Notes under the pieces: model-generated
What the model saw: only the letters and a program-made list of their open reading frames with translations
What the model was told of the DNA's origin: nothing
Databases searched by the model: none
Made by a program: the position numbers and the translations under genes
Shown here: positions 17,217 through 25,898 of the stretch, piece by piece
Layout: the number at the start of each line of letters is the position of its first letter
Position numbering within the stretch: position 1 is the stretch's first letter
Origin: Candidatus Binatia bacterium
GTDB taxonomy: Bacteria; Desulfobacterota; Binatia; HRBIN30
NCBI GenBank assembly: GCA_026415395.1
Contig: JAOAHD010000018.1
Coordinates: 1 to 62,535, forward strand
Length of the DNA: 62,535 nt
Reading direction: 5' to 3'

Positions 17217-18518
17217 GTGGGTATGTTTTGGCCCCAAGGCGAGGCGGTCTTCGATCGCTTGCGAGCAACTCTCCAGTGGGTCGGTACCCACAGTCCTTAC
17301 TATCAGCAACGGTGGCGACGGGCCGGCATCGAGATTGAGCAAATCCGCGATTACAACGCGTTTCGCCAGATCGTGCCCATTCTTCGTAAATCCGAGTTGG
17401 TAGCGAACCAGCGCGAGCATCCCCCCTTTGGGGAGTTTGTAACGGTGCCACGCGAGCGCTTCGGCAGCCTGCACACCTCCCCGGGGCCGATCTTCTTGCC
17501 TCGTTTACCAGAAGAGAACCAAGGCACAGAGACTCTGCGGGTGGCCCTGTCGGAAATGGGAGTACGCCCCAGGGACGTGGCCCACGTGACTCTTTCCTAC
17601 CACATCATGCCCGGAGGCTTGCGGCTGCACCGGGCGTTCGAGGCGGCGGGCTGCCTTGTGATCAACGGCGGCACTGGTTCGAGTAGCCTCCAAGTAGAGC
17701 TCGCACGTGCCTGGCGCGCAACCGTTTACGCCGGAACACCGAGCTTCCTTGCGAACTTGGTGGATACAGCGCGCAACATGAACTTGGACCCTCGCCGCGA
17801 CTTGTACTATCGGCTTGGGTTTTCCACTGCCGAAACCTTAACGCCGGAGTTACGACAGGAACTGCAAGACGCACTCGGGATTGAACTTTTTGATCATTGT
17901 GGAGAAGCCCAGATCGGCCCCCTCGCGGGAGAGTGTCACGTCCACGATGGTATGCATCTCCACGCTCGCGACTTGTTTTGCGAGTTCTTGCATCCAGTCA
18001 CGGGCGAACCTGTAGGTCCCGGAGAAGTCGGGGAACTTGTCGCCACCCAGCTCGGGCCGCGTGCGTTACCGTTAGTCCGTTATGCGCCCGGGGATGCGTT
18101 TTTGTTGGTGAATGGCGCATGCCCGTGCGGAAGCGCGTCTCCGCGTGTTCGCTTCGTCGGGCAAGTTGGCGCTATTCGCAAGATCAAGGGTGTCCTTGTG
18201 CACCCTCAGCAGGTGCACGCGGTGTTGCGGCAGTTCCCTGAGGTCCGCCGGTTTGAAATCGTGATCGATCACCTGCCCGGAGAACGGTATGAGCGAGCTC
18301 GTCTGCGGCTCGGTGTGGAACGGCCCTCGCAGTTCTCCGTTGAATTCGAACAGAAAGTGGCCGATGCTGTGAAAGCTGCAGTCCTTTTGCAAATGCGCGT
18401 GGAAATTGTTCCTGAACACGAGGTTCCTGAAGAGGCAAGCCGGCCCCCCTACACCGCGACGATTCGCGACCTCCGCGAAAAGCACGCTTCTGCGACAGAT
18501 CCTCGCTCGAAAGCTTGA
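17217..18518 (+). CDS. PaaK-like adenylate-forming protein lacking a normal ATP P-loop
   Basis: 433 residues from a GTG (an ATG two codons later is possible). Overall architecture is that of the phenylacetate-CoA ligase family: SPYYQQRWRRAGI start, PILRKSEL, FDHCGEAQIGPLAGEC (A5 region), LVRYAPGDAFLL (A7), VGQVGAIRKIKGVLVHPQQV (A8) and a C-terminal domain. The phosphate-binding loop that should read (S/T)SGTTGKPT is replaced by SLHTSPGPIFLP near residue 85. It is followed 14 bases later by a second PaaK-like gene that keeps this loop, so the two could act as a pair. Whether this one is catalytic alone is doubtful. Confidence 0.8.
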   Translation: MGMFWPQGEAVFDRLRATLQWVGTHSPYYQQRWRRAGIEIEQIRDYNAFRQIVPILRKSELVANQREHPPFGEFVTVPRERFGSLHTSPGPIFLPRLPEENQGTETLRVALSEMGVRPRDVAHVTLSYHIMPGGLRLHRAFEAAGCLVINGGTGSSSLQVELARAWRATVYAGTPSFLANLVDTARNMNLDPRRDLYYRLGFSTAETLTPELRQELQDALGIELFDHCGEAQIGPLAGECHVHDGMHLHARDLFCEFLHPVTGEPVGPGEVGELVATQLGPRALPLVRYAPGDAFLLVNGACPCGSASPRVRFVGQVGAIRKIKGVLVHPQQVHAVLRQFPEVRRFEIVIDHLPGERYERARLRLGVERPSQFSVEFEQKVADAVKAAVLLQMRVEIVPEHEVPEEASRPPYTATIRDLREKHASATDPRSKA

Positions 18519-18531
18519 AAAGGCCCTTCCA

Positions 18532-19854
18532 ATGGCCAATCCTCCAAACACGGCACGCGATCTCCCAAGCCAGCAATTTTATGAACCCGAGGTGCAGACT
18601 TTGCCCAGGGAGCGCCTCCGGGATCTCCAGTGGTCTCGCTTGCTTCGTCAATGGCAACGGATCTGGGAAACGCCGATCCCATTTTTCCGGCGTAAGCTGC
18701 AAAGTGCCGGAGCGACCCCCGACGATTTGCGTTCCCTCGAGGATCTGCGGCTACTTCCGACAACCACCAAAGCGGAGCTTCGACAAAGCGAAGCGGAGAA
18801 CCCTCCCTTTGGAGATTACCGTGGGGCCTCGCTGGCAGAAGCGGTGCGCCTGGGGGCTTCGACCGGCACCAGTGGCCGCCCGACAATCATCTTATGGACT
18901 CGTAAGGATCTTGCCGTCGATTACCGTGCTTCCTTCCGTGCGCGTTGGCGTTGGGGGCTGAGGCCGGGAATGTGTTTGGCGAACGCCCACCCGTTTGGGA
19001 CCAACGCCGGTGGGTGGCACTTCAGCCACGGGATCGAAGGTCTCGGAGTTCTCAACGTACCCTCGGGCCCACCCGGAACAGCGGCGGAAATTCTTGATGT
19101 GTTGGAGGTCTGGCGACGCTTACGTCCAGACGGTTATCGGCTGTTCGGGAATGTCGCGACCCGCTTTGCCGAGGTCGCTCAGGAACATGGCCTGGATCCT
19201 GAGCGGGACCTGAACCTCCGGGTAGTTGGGGACCGGCCGGAAGAGCAGTATCTGATGGTGAGCAGCGGGCTGGAGGCGTTGCCGCTGTTAGGGAGCGCGT
19301 GCGCGGAGCGCGATGGGGCGCATGTTGCAGAAGACCTGGCGGTCGTTGAAGTTGTCGATCCGAAGTCCGGTCGACTTTGCGGTCACGGCGAACGCGGGCA
19401 CCTGGTGGTAACCGTTCTTGAAAAAGACAATTTTCTGTTCCGCTACGACCTTGAAGATGTTGTGCGCTGGAACGAGCTCCCTTGCCCGTGCGGTGAGACG
19501 CATCGGCGGCTGTTCTACGAGGGACGCGCGCGGGACATTGTGAGAGTCGGCGATCGAGAGGTGCTGCCGATCGATGTTGCTTTGATCTTGTACGAATTCC
19601 CGGAGATCTCGTCGCCGTCAGCGGAGTACCTCATCCTTCGTCCAAATCGCCCGTCAACCACCCTTCACATTCAAATCGAGCACGCCGCCAATACCGACGT
19701 GCCCCTATTGGCGGCTCGGCTGCGGCAGCGCTTCCTCGATCGCCTCGGCGTTCAGACCGCCTGGCATTTTGTATCGCGTGGCGCGGTGCCGCGTTTTCCC
19801 TACAAGGCCGCACGCGTGCACGATGTGGACGCAGATGCGTTGGGCAGCGCGTGA
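18532..19854 (+). CDS. PaaK-like adenylate-forming CoA ligase
   Basis: 440 residues from the ATG at 18532. The ATP loop is present as LGASTGTSGRPTIILWT near 110. Other blocks: HPFGTNAGGWHFSHGIEG, FLFRYDLEDVV (A7), CPCGETHRRLFYEGRARDIV with the usual CPCG pair, and VLPIDVALILYE in place of the A8 region. Phenylacetate-CoA ligase relatives activate aromatic or other carboxylic acids to CoA esters. The gene is last in the co-directional run that began at 12758 and converges with a hydrolase gene 48 bases on. Substrate not deducible. Confidence 0.82.
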   Translation: MANPPNTARDLPSQQFYEPEVQTLPRERLRDLQWSRLLRQWQRIWETPIPFFRRKLQSAGATPDDLRSLEDLRLLPTTTKAELRQSEAENPPFGDYRGASLAEAVRLGASTGTSGRPTIILWTRKDLAVDYRASFRARWRWGLRPGMCLANAHPFGTNAGGWHFSHGIEGLGVLNVPSGPPGTAAEILDVLEVWRRLRPDGYRLFGNVATRFAEVAQEHGLDPERDLNLRVVGDRPEEQYLMVSSGLEALPLLGSACAERDGAHVAEDLAVVEVVDPKSGRLCGHGERGHLVVTVLEKDNFLFRYDLEDVVRWNELPCPCGETHRRLFYEGRARDIVRVGDREVLPIDVALILYEFPEISSPSAEYLILRPNRPSTTLHIQIEHAANTDVPLLAARLRQRFLDRLGVQTAWHFVSRGAVPRFPYKAARVHDVDADALGSA

Positions 19855-19901
19855 GAAGAAGAGAGCGGCGCCTCTGCGGACTCGGGAACAAGGGATCGAA
19901 G

Positions 19902-20696
19902 TCAATCCCCCAAGCCGTTTATGAAGGCGTCCACTGCCTCATTGAACTTCTCGGGCCTCTCGAAGTAAACGGAGTGGCCGGCCTCACCAACCGTTACGAG
20001 CGTACTCTTAGGAAAATAAGTGGCGGCAACTTTCCCTACCTCCAGCGGAATCACCTCATCCTCTTCACCCCACAACAACAGTACTGGACAGGAAACCCGC
20101 CGGACCTCTTCGGGAGTGGGACTGGCCGCGGCAGCGAGCAACTCTCCGAGCTCTTCCACGGAGTGGAGCGAATTCAGCCCCGCGATCTGCAGGTACAAGA
20201 AGTACTTCGACGGCTGTTCTGCGGCCATTCGTGCACCGGCTGCCGGGTGATAGGAAGACGGACTCGAGCGCAAGCGATGAAAAGCCGTTGCCCAGGCATG
20301 TGAAATCGCTTCGGAAGTAAGACCGCCGTGGGTGTCTGCGAGCACTAAACCTTGTACCCTGCTCGGATGCGCGACCGTAAACCCTAGGACCGTCCACCCG
20401 CCCATCGACTGCCCAATCAGCACAGCTTGCTCAATCCCGAGGTGATCCAAAAGCGTTTGCAAGTCGCTGACAAACGCCGCGCCACCTGGGCTGCCTTCTA
20501 CCTCTTGGGACAAACCAAAACCACGGTGGTCGAACGTTATGCACGTGTAGCGTTGCGAGAAGTAAGGGATTTGTTGCCACCACGACAGGTGGTTCCCTCC
20601 CGCACCATGCGCCCACAGAAGTACTCGGGCCTCACCGAGTGGTGGCCCATGAACTTCATAGTACAAATGAGCGTGTCGGTGAGAGAAGTATGGCAT
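19902..20696 (-). CDS. Alpha/beta-fold hydrolase
   Basis: 264 residues. Oxyanion region LLWAHGAGGNHLSWW near 26-40, nucleophile elbow GQSMGG with Ser about 95, Asp in LLWGEEDEVIP near 217, and His in VGEAGHSVYFERP near 243, giving a full catalytic triad. FDHRGFGLSQ is the usual strand-4 signature. No signal peptide, so cytosolic. Candidate substrates include esters or ring-cleavage products; nothing in the sequence decides. It is transcribed away from the RDD-protein gene and converges with the PaaK-like gene. Confidence 0.85.
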   Translation of the reverse strand: MPYFSHRHAHLYYEVHGPPLGEARVLLWAHGAGGNHLSWWQQIPYFSQRYTCITFDHRGFGLSQEVEGSPGGAAFVSDLQTLLDHLGIEQAVLIGQSMGGWTVLGFTVAHPSRVQGLVLADTHGGLTSEAISHAWATAFHRLRSSPSSYHPAAGARMAAEQPSKYFLYLQIAGLNSLHSVEELGELLAAAASPTPEEVRRVSCPVLLLWGEEDEVIPLEVGKVAATYFPKSTLVTVGEAGHSVYFERPEKFNEAVDAFINGLGD

Positions 20697-20826
20697 GAGA
20701 GATTTCTACTCGATCCTCATCCGATTCGGCAATCCACCAGGCCCTCTGCATTTGGGGGACTTGCAGATAACTTGCGCGAACCTGCCTGGTGCGACTACCA
20801 CGAACTGCATGACAGGATGCGGCACA

Positions 20827-21855
20827 ATGACGGCGCCTGACCGAGTGTCGTCAACTTCAGAGACACATCCGTTCCCTTCGCCTTGGCGCCGACTATGCGC
20901 TGCCGCCGTTGATCTTGCCTTCCTTTGGGCAGTTACGGAGCTGCTGGTGGCCTTTTACGAGGCCGAATTCATCGCCCTCGGCCGAAGTGGCCGTTTCATC
21001 GGGGCGCTCTTCTTCCTTGCCTACCTGGGCGGACAAAACAGTAAGTTGGCCAAGGGTGCCACCTTTGGGAAAAGGCTCCTCGGGCTCCGCGTCGTCGATC
21101 AAATGGGCAAGTCTCCGACGCTAGAGAAGAGCGTGCTCCGTGCAGGGTTGTTGGTTGTACCTTTTTTTACGCGCGGCGTCTTTGTCTTCCCCGAAAATGC
21201 GTCGGTGGCTTCGGCGACGCATGTTCTGCTGGCGCTCACCAGTTTCGGCTACGGGGCACTCCTGATCGCGAGCTACTTACCGTCACGCTCTAGCGGCCAG
21301 GCATTCCACGACCGCTTAGTGGGAACGTTTGTAGTCCGATCACAGGGGACGTTGCCAGAGCTTGTGACCGACTACCGTGCCTCTTGGGCGCGGAGATTTG
21401 CCGCGACAGTCTGGCTCACCCTTTGTGCCCTTGGCAGCGCTACGCAATGGTGGTTCTGGGGTGGCTTCCAATGGAATGACATCGTGGAGCTGCGGGCGAG
21501 AGTGGCCACGGTTGAGGGTGTCCAAAGGGCTGAAGTGTTTCTCGGTACCTACTATTTCCGTGACCTCTCCGACGCCCAACGGAAAGCCAGTTGGATCGAG
21601 GCCCGCGTAGTGTTCAACCATCGGTTCAGCAACTTTCTTGAGCAGTCCCTCCAGGTCGCAAAAGCATTGCTGGCGACAGATATTCCCTCGCGGTTCGACG
21701 CTGTGCGCATCACGGTGGGTTACGAATTTGACCTCATGTTTGCCACCCGGCGCTGGCAACAATCGTTCGTGCGGACACCCGCCGAGTGGCGGGAGCTTTT
21801 ATCTCCTCCACCCGGCGACGTGCAGGCCAAGAGGTGGAGTCACACTAGGCCGTAA
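20827..21855 (+). CDS. RDD-family membrane protein with soluble C-terminal half
   Basis: 342 residues from the ATG at 20827; an upstream in-frame start would add 44 residues that look unlike protein. PWRRLCAAAVDLAFLWAV at the start is the R-D-D signature helix, followed by two more helices and KGATFGKRLLGLRVVDQMGK, the conserved RDD loop, and GQAFHDRLVGTFVV. About 150 further residues after one more helix form a soluble domain I do not recognise. Function of RDD proteins is mostly unknown, with some proposed as transporters. The last 16 bases overlap the convergent amidohydrolase gene. Confidence 0.75.
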   Translation: MTAPDRVSSTSETHPFPSPWRRLCAAAVDLAFLWAVTELLVAFYEAEFIALGRSGRFIGALFFLAYLGGQNSKLAKGATFGKRLLGLRVVDQMGKSPTLEKSVLRAGLLVVPFFTRGVFVFPENASVASATHVLLALTSFGYGALLIASYLPSRSSGQAFHDRLVGTFVVRSQGTLPELVTDYRASWARRFAATVWLTLCALGSATQWWFWGGFQWNDIVELRARVATVEGVQRAEVFLGTYYFRDLSDAQRKASWIEARVVFNHRFSNFLEQSLQVAKALLATDIPSRFDAVRITVGYEFDLMFATRRWQQSFVRTPAEWRELLSPPPGDVQAKRWSHTRP

Positions 21856-22961
21856 AGCTTCGCTGCATTCAGGGCACACATCTGACGCCGCTCGTGCTCG
21901 GGAACGCCGCGGAACATTTCCTCGACAACCCGGCGCGTCTCCGGCCAGTCACAGCCGTGATGCGGGTAATCGGTTGACCACATCATATTCTCCACGCCAA
22001 TGTCGTAGCGATTTCGCACAGCGTAGTGGTCAATCATGAAGGCGATCCGCCAGTTCCGCCGGAAATAGAACGACGGTGGGTGTTGGAGTTTGACCGGCAG
22101 CCAGGATCGATTCCTCCACCAGCGATCATCCATCTGCTCGAGGATGTACGGAACCCAACCCGCCCCTGTTTCGACCGCCACCCAAATCAAATTCGGAAAG
22201 CGATCGTGAACACCAGAGCTGATAATCTCCGGCATGTCCACAATCATGCTTGCCGCTCCCACGGTAGCTAGCCCGGTCAGGTCATCGCCCCGCACGCCCT
22301 TTGGCTTTGGGCGCTGCACCTGACGCATGACCCGCACGTGAAAGTGCACGGGCACCCCAAGAGCCTGACAGGCGTCCCAAAATGGGTCGTCTTCCGGGCG
22401 AATCGTTGGGCCGACACTCGGCATGGTGTTTAACCACACCCCCTTCATCCCGAGCTTAAGGCACCGCTCCATCTCGCGAATGCAGTGTTCCACGCTGAGC
22501 GCTGGCATGCATGCCAGGCCGATAAAACGGTCCGGCGCGACTTTGACGAACTCTTCCGCGAGCCAGTTGTTGTAGGCCTGCACCCCAGCCATTTGAAATT
22601 CCGGATCTGGATCGGAAAAAAAGTGGCTCATCATTCGCGCAGAGCCGTAGAGCACCTCCGCATCGATGCCATCGATGTCTTGCTCCTGCATTCGCGGAAT
22701 GGCGTGAAAGTTCCCTTGATTGGCCTCAGAAAATTTCACTCCTGTCCAGCGGATGTCCTCGTGCTTACGCCCGGCAGACGCATAGATGCCGATCGGGGCC
22801 GGCGGAATATCCGGTGCAAACTGCCACGCTTCACCCCCATCGCCGTCGGGGACAACTTTGGGTGCCTTGTCGTGGAATTTCTTCGGCATGTACTCCTTCC
22901 AAATGTGTGGGGGCTCGAGAATGTGCGAGTCTGCCGATATCAACCGATATTCCCGTGCCAT
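21840..22961 (-). CDS. Amidohydrolase-2 family metal-dependent hydrolase
   Basis: 373 residues from the ATG at 22961 with GGAGGAGG upstream. TIM-barrel hydrolase/decarboxylase type: N-terminal ISADSHILEPPHIWKEYMP, metal-site candidates in VPVHFHVRV and the C-terminal MMWSTDYPHHGCDWPETR, where the Asp is the usual metal/catalytic residue. Members include decarboxylases and hydrolases of ring-cleavage products. Its divergent promoter region holds an operator candidate (23002-23020) shared with the enoyl-CoA hydratase gene, which ties it to the same catabolic regulation. Confidence 0.85.
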   Translation of the reverse strand: MAREYRLISADSHILEPPHIWKEYMPKKFHDKAPKVVPDGDGGEAWQFAPDIPPAPIGIYASAGRKHEDIRWTGVKFSEANQGNFHAIPRMQEQDIDGIDAEVLYGSARMMSHFFSDPDPEFQMAGVQAYNNWLAEEFVKVAPDRFIGLACMPALSVEHCIREMERCLKLGMKGVWLNTMPSVGPTIRPEDDPFWDACQALGVPVHFHVRVMRQVQRPKPKGVRGDDLTGLATVGAASMIVDMPEIISSGVHDRFPNLIWVAVETGAGWVPYILEQMDDRWWRNRSWLPVKLQHPPSFYFRRNWRIAFMIDHYAVRNRYDIGVENMMWSTDYPHHGCDWPETRRVVEEMFRGVPEHERRQMCALNAAKLYGLV

Positions 22962-23001
22962 CTTTGCCTCCTCCTATGGGCTACCGTGCCGACGACCTCA
23001 C

Positions 23002-23020
23002 AAACTAACGATCGTTCATA
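23002..23020. promoter_or_regulatory. Palindromic operator candidate between divergent catabolic genes
   Basis: AAACTAACGATCGTTCATA. It has the AACKAACG half-site seen at 8247 and 24022, but the half-sites are set four bases further apart. It partly overlaps a second inverted repeat, GTTCA and TGAAC at 23014-23028. It lies about 45 bases before the amidohydrolase start and 220 before the hydratase start. Confidence 0.4.
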
Positions 23021-23238
23021 TCGTGAACTCTTCAGCGTGGCAATAGCTCTCGTTGTGGGTTTCGTGTGGGCCGCTCGCTCTGAAACAGCCCCCCTGCTCC
23101 TCGATGCACTCCCCTTCCAGTCGTTTGACCCCATCCCACCGCACTGGGTGTTGTGCTCACTGCTCGACGCTCGTTGCCACCGAGTAGGGAGCGGGGTAGG
23201 CAATACGCCAAAGGACATCCTTGAGATGGAGGACACAG

Positions 23239-24021
23239 ATGACCGACGAGATGGCAGTGGATCTTGGTAGCCAACACCTCCGTGCTGCAGTCGTGGGAGG
23301 TGTGCTTCGTGTCACCATAGACCGTCCCGAACGCCGCAACGCGTTAACCATCGAAATGTACCATGGGTTGAAGAAGGCCGCGGTGCTTGCAGAGAGGACG
23401 GCAGCGGTTACTGCGCTTTTGATCACGGGCACCGGTGATTTTTTCTGCGTGGGCGGCGAAATGGCTGGCCAGCACGAGGGAAGCCAACAAATCGATCGCG
23501 AGACGGAGCGGTTTGACCTGCTGCCATTTGCGGAGTTCGAGCGTTGTCCCAAAGTCGTCGTTACCGCAGTCAACGGCCTTTGTCATGGCGGCGGCTTGAA
23601 CCTCGTACTGTTTAGCGATCTCAGCATTGCCTCTGACCGAGCGCGGTTTCGCGCCCCGGAGCTTCTTCGCGGCGTTGCTGACTGTTTCCTCGCCGCCAGG
23701 CTCGCTACCCGCGTCGGGGTTGCACGCGCCAAGGACCTGTTGTTCACGGCTCGGGAAATCTCTGCGGCTGAAGCTGGCGCCATCGGGCTAGTCGGCCGGG
23801 TAGTACCCTCTTCGCAACTTCCGGTCGCGGTGGAACAGTTGTTGGCCGAAATTCGCCAAACGGCTCCACGCGCCCGCACCTTGGTCAAGCGGGACATGAA
23901 CCGCCACCTCCCTCCGATTGACTACGCGATGTTCGCCGAGTCACTCGCCTCGGACGAGGTGAAAGAAGGCTTTGCCGCGTTTCGCGAGAAACGCATGCCT
24001 TCTTGGGCCCACGGCAGTTGA
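23239..24021 (+). CDS. Enoyl-CoA hydratase/isomerase family protein
   Basis: 260 residues from the ATG at 23239, preceded by GGAGG; a TTG 18 bases upstream is less likely. Crotonase fold: DRPERRNALTIEM near the start and the oxyanion blocks FFCVGGEMAG and NGLCHGGGLNLVLFSDLSIA. In rat crotonase numbering the first catalytic Glu (E144, in GGGxEL) is replaced by Asn here (GGGLNLV), while the second (E164) is kept in APELLRGV. That favours an isomerase or other crotonase chemistry over simple hydration. The TetR gene follows after 32 bases. Confidence 0.85.
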   Translation: MTDEMAVDLGSQHLRAAVVGGVLRVTIDRPERRNALTIEMYHGLKKAAVLAERTAAVTALLITGTGDFFCVGGEMAGQHEGSQQIDRETERFDLLPFAEFERCPKVVVTAVNGLCHGGGLNLVLFSDLSIASDRARFRAPELLRGVADCFLAARLATRVGVARAKDLLFTAREISAAEAGAIGLVGRVVPSSQLPVAVEQLLAEIRQTAPRARTLVKRDMNRHLPPIDYAMFAESLASDEVKEGFAAFREKRMPSWAHGS

Positions 24022-24040
24022 CGAACGAACGTTAGTTTTA
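24022..24040. promoter_or_regulatory. Palindromic operator candidate upstream of TetR gene
   Basis: CGAACGAACGTTAGTTTTA, containing AACnAACGTTnGTT. It fills the gap between the enoyl-CoA hydratase stop and the TetR ribosome-binding site (GGGAGG at 24044), a classic place for autoregulation. A matching site is found at 8247-8262. Confidence 0.55.
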
Positions 24041-24053
24041 TACGGGAGGTATC

Positions 24054-24719
24054 GTGCCGAAAACTGCCAGGACGACGCAGCGGGCCAAATTGCAGGCTAC
24101 CGCCACCCCACCCACGCGGGAGTTGATTCTCGACGCCGCCGAGCGCTTGTTCGCGACACGCGGGGTCGACGGCGTTGCCGTACGTGATCTCGCGCGCGAA
24201 CTGGGGCTCACGGCACCGAGCCTGTACAACCATTTCCCGAGCAAGCAGGCTCTGTACGACGCCGTGTTGGAACGCGGCCTCCGACCGATTCTCGATTTGA
24301 TTCGTGGCGCTTGGAGCGGAGGTAGGCTCAGACCCGAGGAAACTTTGGATCAGTTATTGCGTCACCTCGCGGAACACCCACACTTGGCGCAGCTCCTTCA
24401 ACGTGCGCTGCTGGACGAAAACAGCGGTGGGGCGGCCCTCATGGGTAAATGGCTCGGCCCAATGTACCAAGAAGGAGTCCGCGTCCTAGGCGCAGCGGCG
24501 GAAACAGCCGGTTGGGAGCGTGAAGAGCTTCCGCATCTGGCGATGGCGCTCTTTGGGATGGTGTTTTCGTACTTCACGAATTTGAACGCTGTGAAGTTTC
24601 TCGCACCGCGCCTCCAACCGCTGGCGGCACGCCAAATCGAGCTCCAGCGCCGCGTTTTGGAAAAGGCGGTCTACCGGCTGCTCGGGCCACAACCTTCCAA
24701 GCCTCAGAATTCCAAATAG
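24054..24719 (+). CDS. TetR/AcrR-family transcriptional regulator
   Basis: 221 residues from a GTG with GGGAGG six bases upstream. The N-terminal helix-turn-helix is clear: LILDAAERLFATRGVDGVAV, RDLARELGLTAPSLYNHFPS and KQALYDAVLERG, at about 22-70. The C-terminal ligand domain is helical and resembles acyl-CoA- or small-molecule-sensing members. It sits between enoyl-CoA hydratase and dehydratase genes and directly behind a palindrome, so I infer an autoregulated repressor of this catabolic cluster, with the amidohydrolase and perhaps the acyl-CoA dehydrogenase operon as further targets. Confidence 0.9.
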   Translation: MPKTARTTQRAKLQATATPPTRELILDAAERLFATRGVDGVAVRDLARELGLTAPSLYNHFPSKQALYDAVLERGLRPILDLIRGAWSGGRLRPEETLDQLLRHLAEHPHLAQLLQRALLDENSGGAALMGKWLGPMYQEGVRVLGAAAETAGWEREELPHLAMALFGMVFSYFTNLNAVKFLAPRLQPLAARQIELQRRVLEKAVYRLLGPQPSKPQNSK

Positions 24720-24755
24720 GGGCGCAGCGGACCACCATCTGATGGGGAGGAAGTG

Positions 24756-25883
24756 ATGAGCGAAAGCACCTACGGACGCATTACCGACGAGGGATTAGCG
24801 AAGATTCGTGCGCGCATTGGAAAAGGGTTTACGGGCCGGCGGCCCTGGCGCACGGAAATTACCCGCGATGCCATTTACCACCTCGCACTCGCAATCGGCG
24901 ATCTAAGCCCGCTCTACCTCGACGAAGAATACGCAAAAAAGACCCGCTGGGGTACGTTGTTGGCGCCGCCGATCATCGTTCAAACTATGGACACACTCCG
25001 GGCTGTTGGACACAGCGGGTTGCCGGAGGGCCTTCCGGGTGTCCATTCCATCTGGACCGGCTCGTACTACGAGTGGGAGCGCCCACCGATGCTCGGCGAT
25101 CGCATCCGGGCAGACGCGTACCTTAAGGATGTCCGAGAGAAGGAAAGTACCTTTGGCGGTGGCCGAGCGGTCTACCAAACCTACGAAGCAAAGTACTACG
25201 ACCAACATGGAAACTACATTGGTCTGCGGCAAGATACGTGGATTCGCGTAGAGCGAGATAAAACCGCCGAGAGGAAGAAGTACGGTTCGATTCAGTTAGC
25301 CAAGTGGACCAAGGAAGATATTGACCGCTTCCTGGAAGAATACCGCAACGAACAGCGTACTGCGGAACGATACTGGGAGGATGTACAAATTGGAGAGCCA
25401 ACGCATACGCTGATCAAAGGTCCACTCACGCCCACCGCGGAAATTGCCTTCGAGGCTTATTTCGGCATCTACCTGGTCGGCAACAAAGTTGCCGCCCAGC
25501 TTTATGAGAAACATCCTGCGCTCATGATTCCCAACGAGCAAGGTGTCCCAGAGCCTCCGCAGCGCGTGCACTGGGACAATGCCTTTACCCAACGCTTGCT
25601 CGGGCTCCCGGGCGCCTATGATCTTGGCCCCGAGCGATGCTCGTGGTTGATTCAAGGGGTCACGAATTGGATCGGCGACAACGCCTTCATCACCAAGATC
25701 GACGCGCGCTACCACCGGTTCAATTTCATGGGAGACGTTACCTGGGTCAGAGGCAAGGTAACCGACAAGTACGAGAAGAACGGCAAAGGGTACGTGCGTT
25801 TTGCACTCGAGTGCGTGAACCATCGCAACGAGGTGACCGCTACCGCGGATGCAGAGGCAGAACTGCCGAAGCGATCTTCCTGA
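24756..25883 (+). CDS. Double-hotdog MaoC/FAS1-type dehydratase-like protein
   Basis: 375 residues; the ATG at 24756 has GGGGAGG at ideal spacing, so I prefer it over the GTG just before. Two hotdog domains: the first (residues ~20-150) holds DAIYHLALAIGDLSPLYLDE and LLAPPIIVQTMDTLR, the second (~205-370) WEDVQIGEPTHTLIKGPLT and later TNWIGDNAFITKIDARYHRFN. This is the MaoC-like N-terminal (FAS1-type dehydratase) family, which hydrates or dehydrates enoyl/3-hydroxyacyl-CoA thioesters. It follows the TetR gene by 36 bases and converges with the large secreted-protein gene after 15 bases. Confidence 0.8.
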   Translation: MSESTYGRITDEGLAKIRARIGKGFTGRRPWRTEITRDAIYHLALAIGDLSPLYLDEEYAKKTRWGTLLAPPIIVQTMDTLRAVGHSGLPEGLPGVHSIWTGSYYEWERPPMLGDRIRADAYLKDVREKESTFGGGRAVYQTYEAKYYDQHGNYIGLRQDTWIRVERDKTAERKKYGSIQLAKWTKEDIDRFLEEYRNEQRTAERYWEDVQIGEPTHTLIKGPLTPTAEIAFEAYFGIYLVGNKVAAQLYEKHPALMIPNEQGVPEPPQRVHWDNAFTQRLLGLPGAYDLGPERCSWLIQGVTNWIGDNAFITKIDARYHRFNFMGDVTWVRGKVTDKYEKNGKGYVRFALECVNHRNEVTATADAEAELPKRSS

Positions 25884-25898
25884 CAAACCCCCAAGCGT

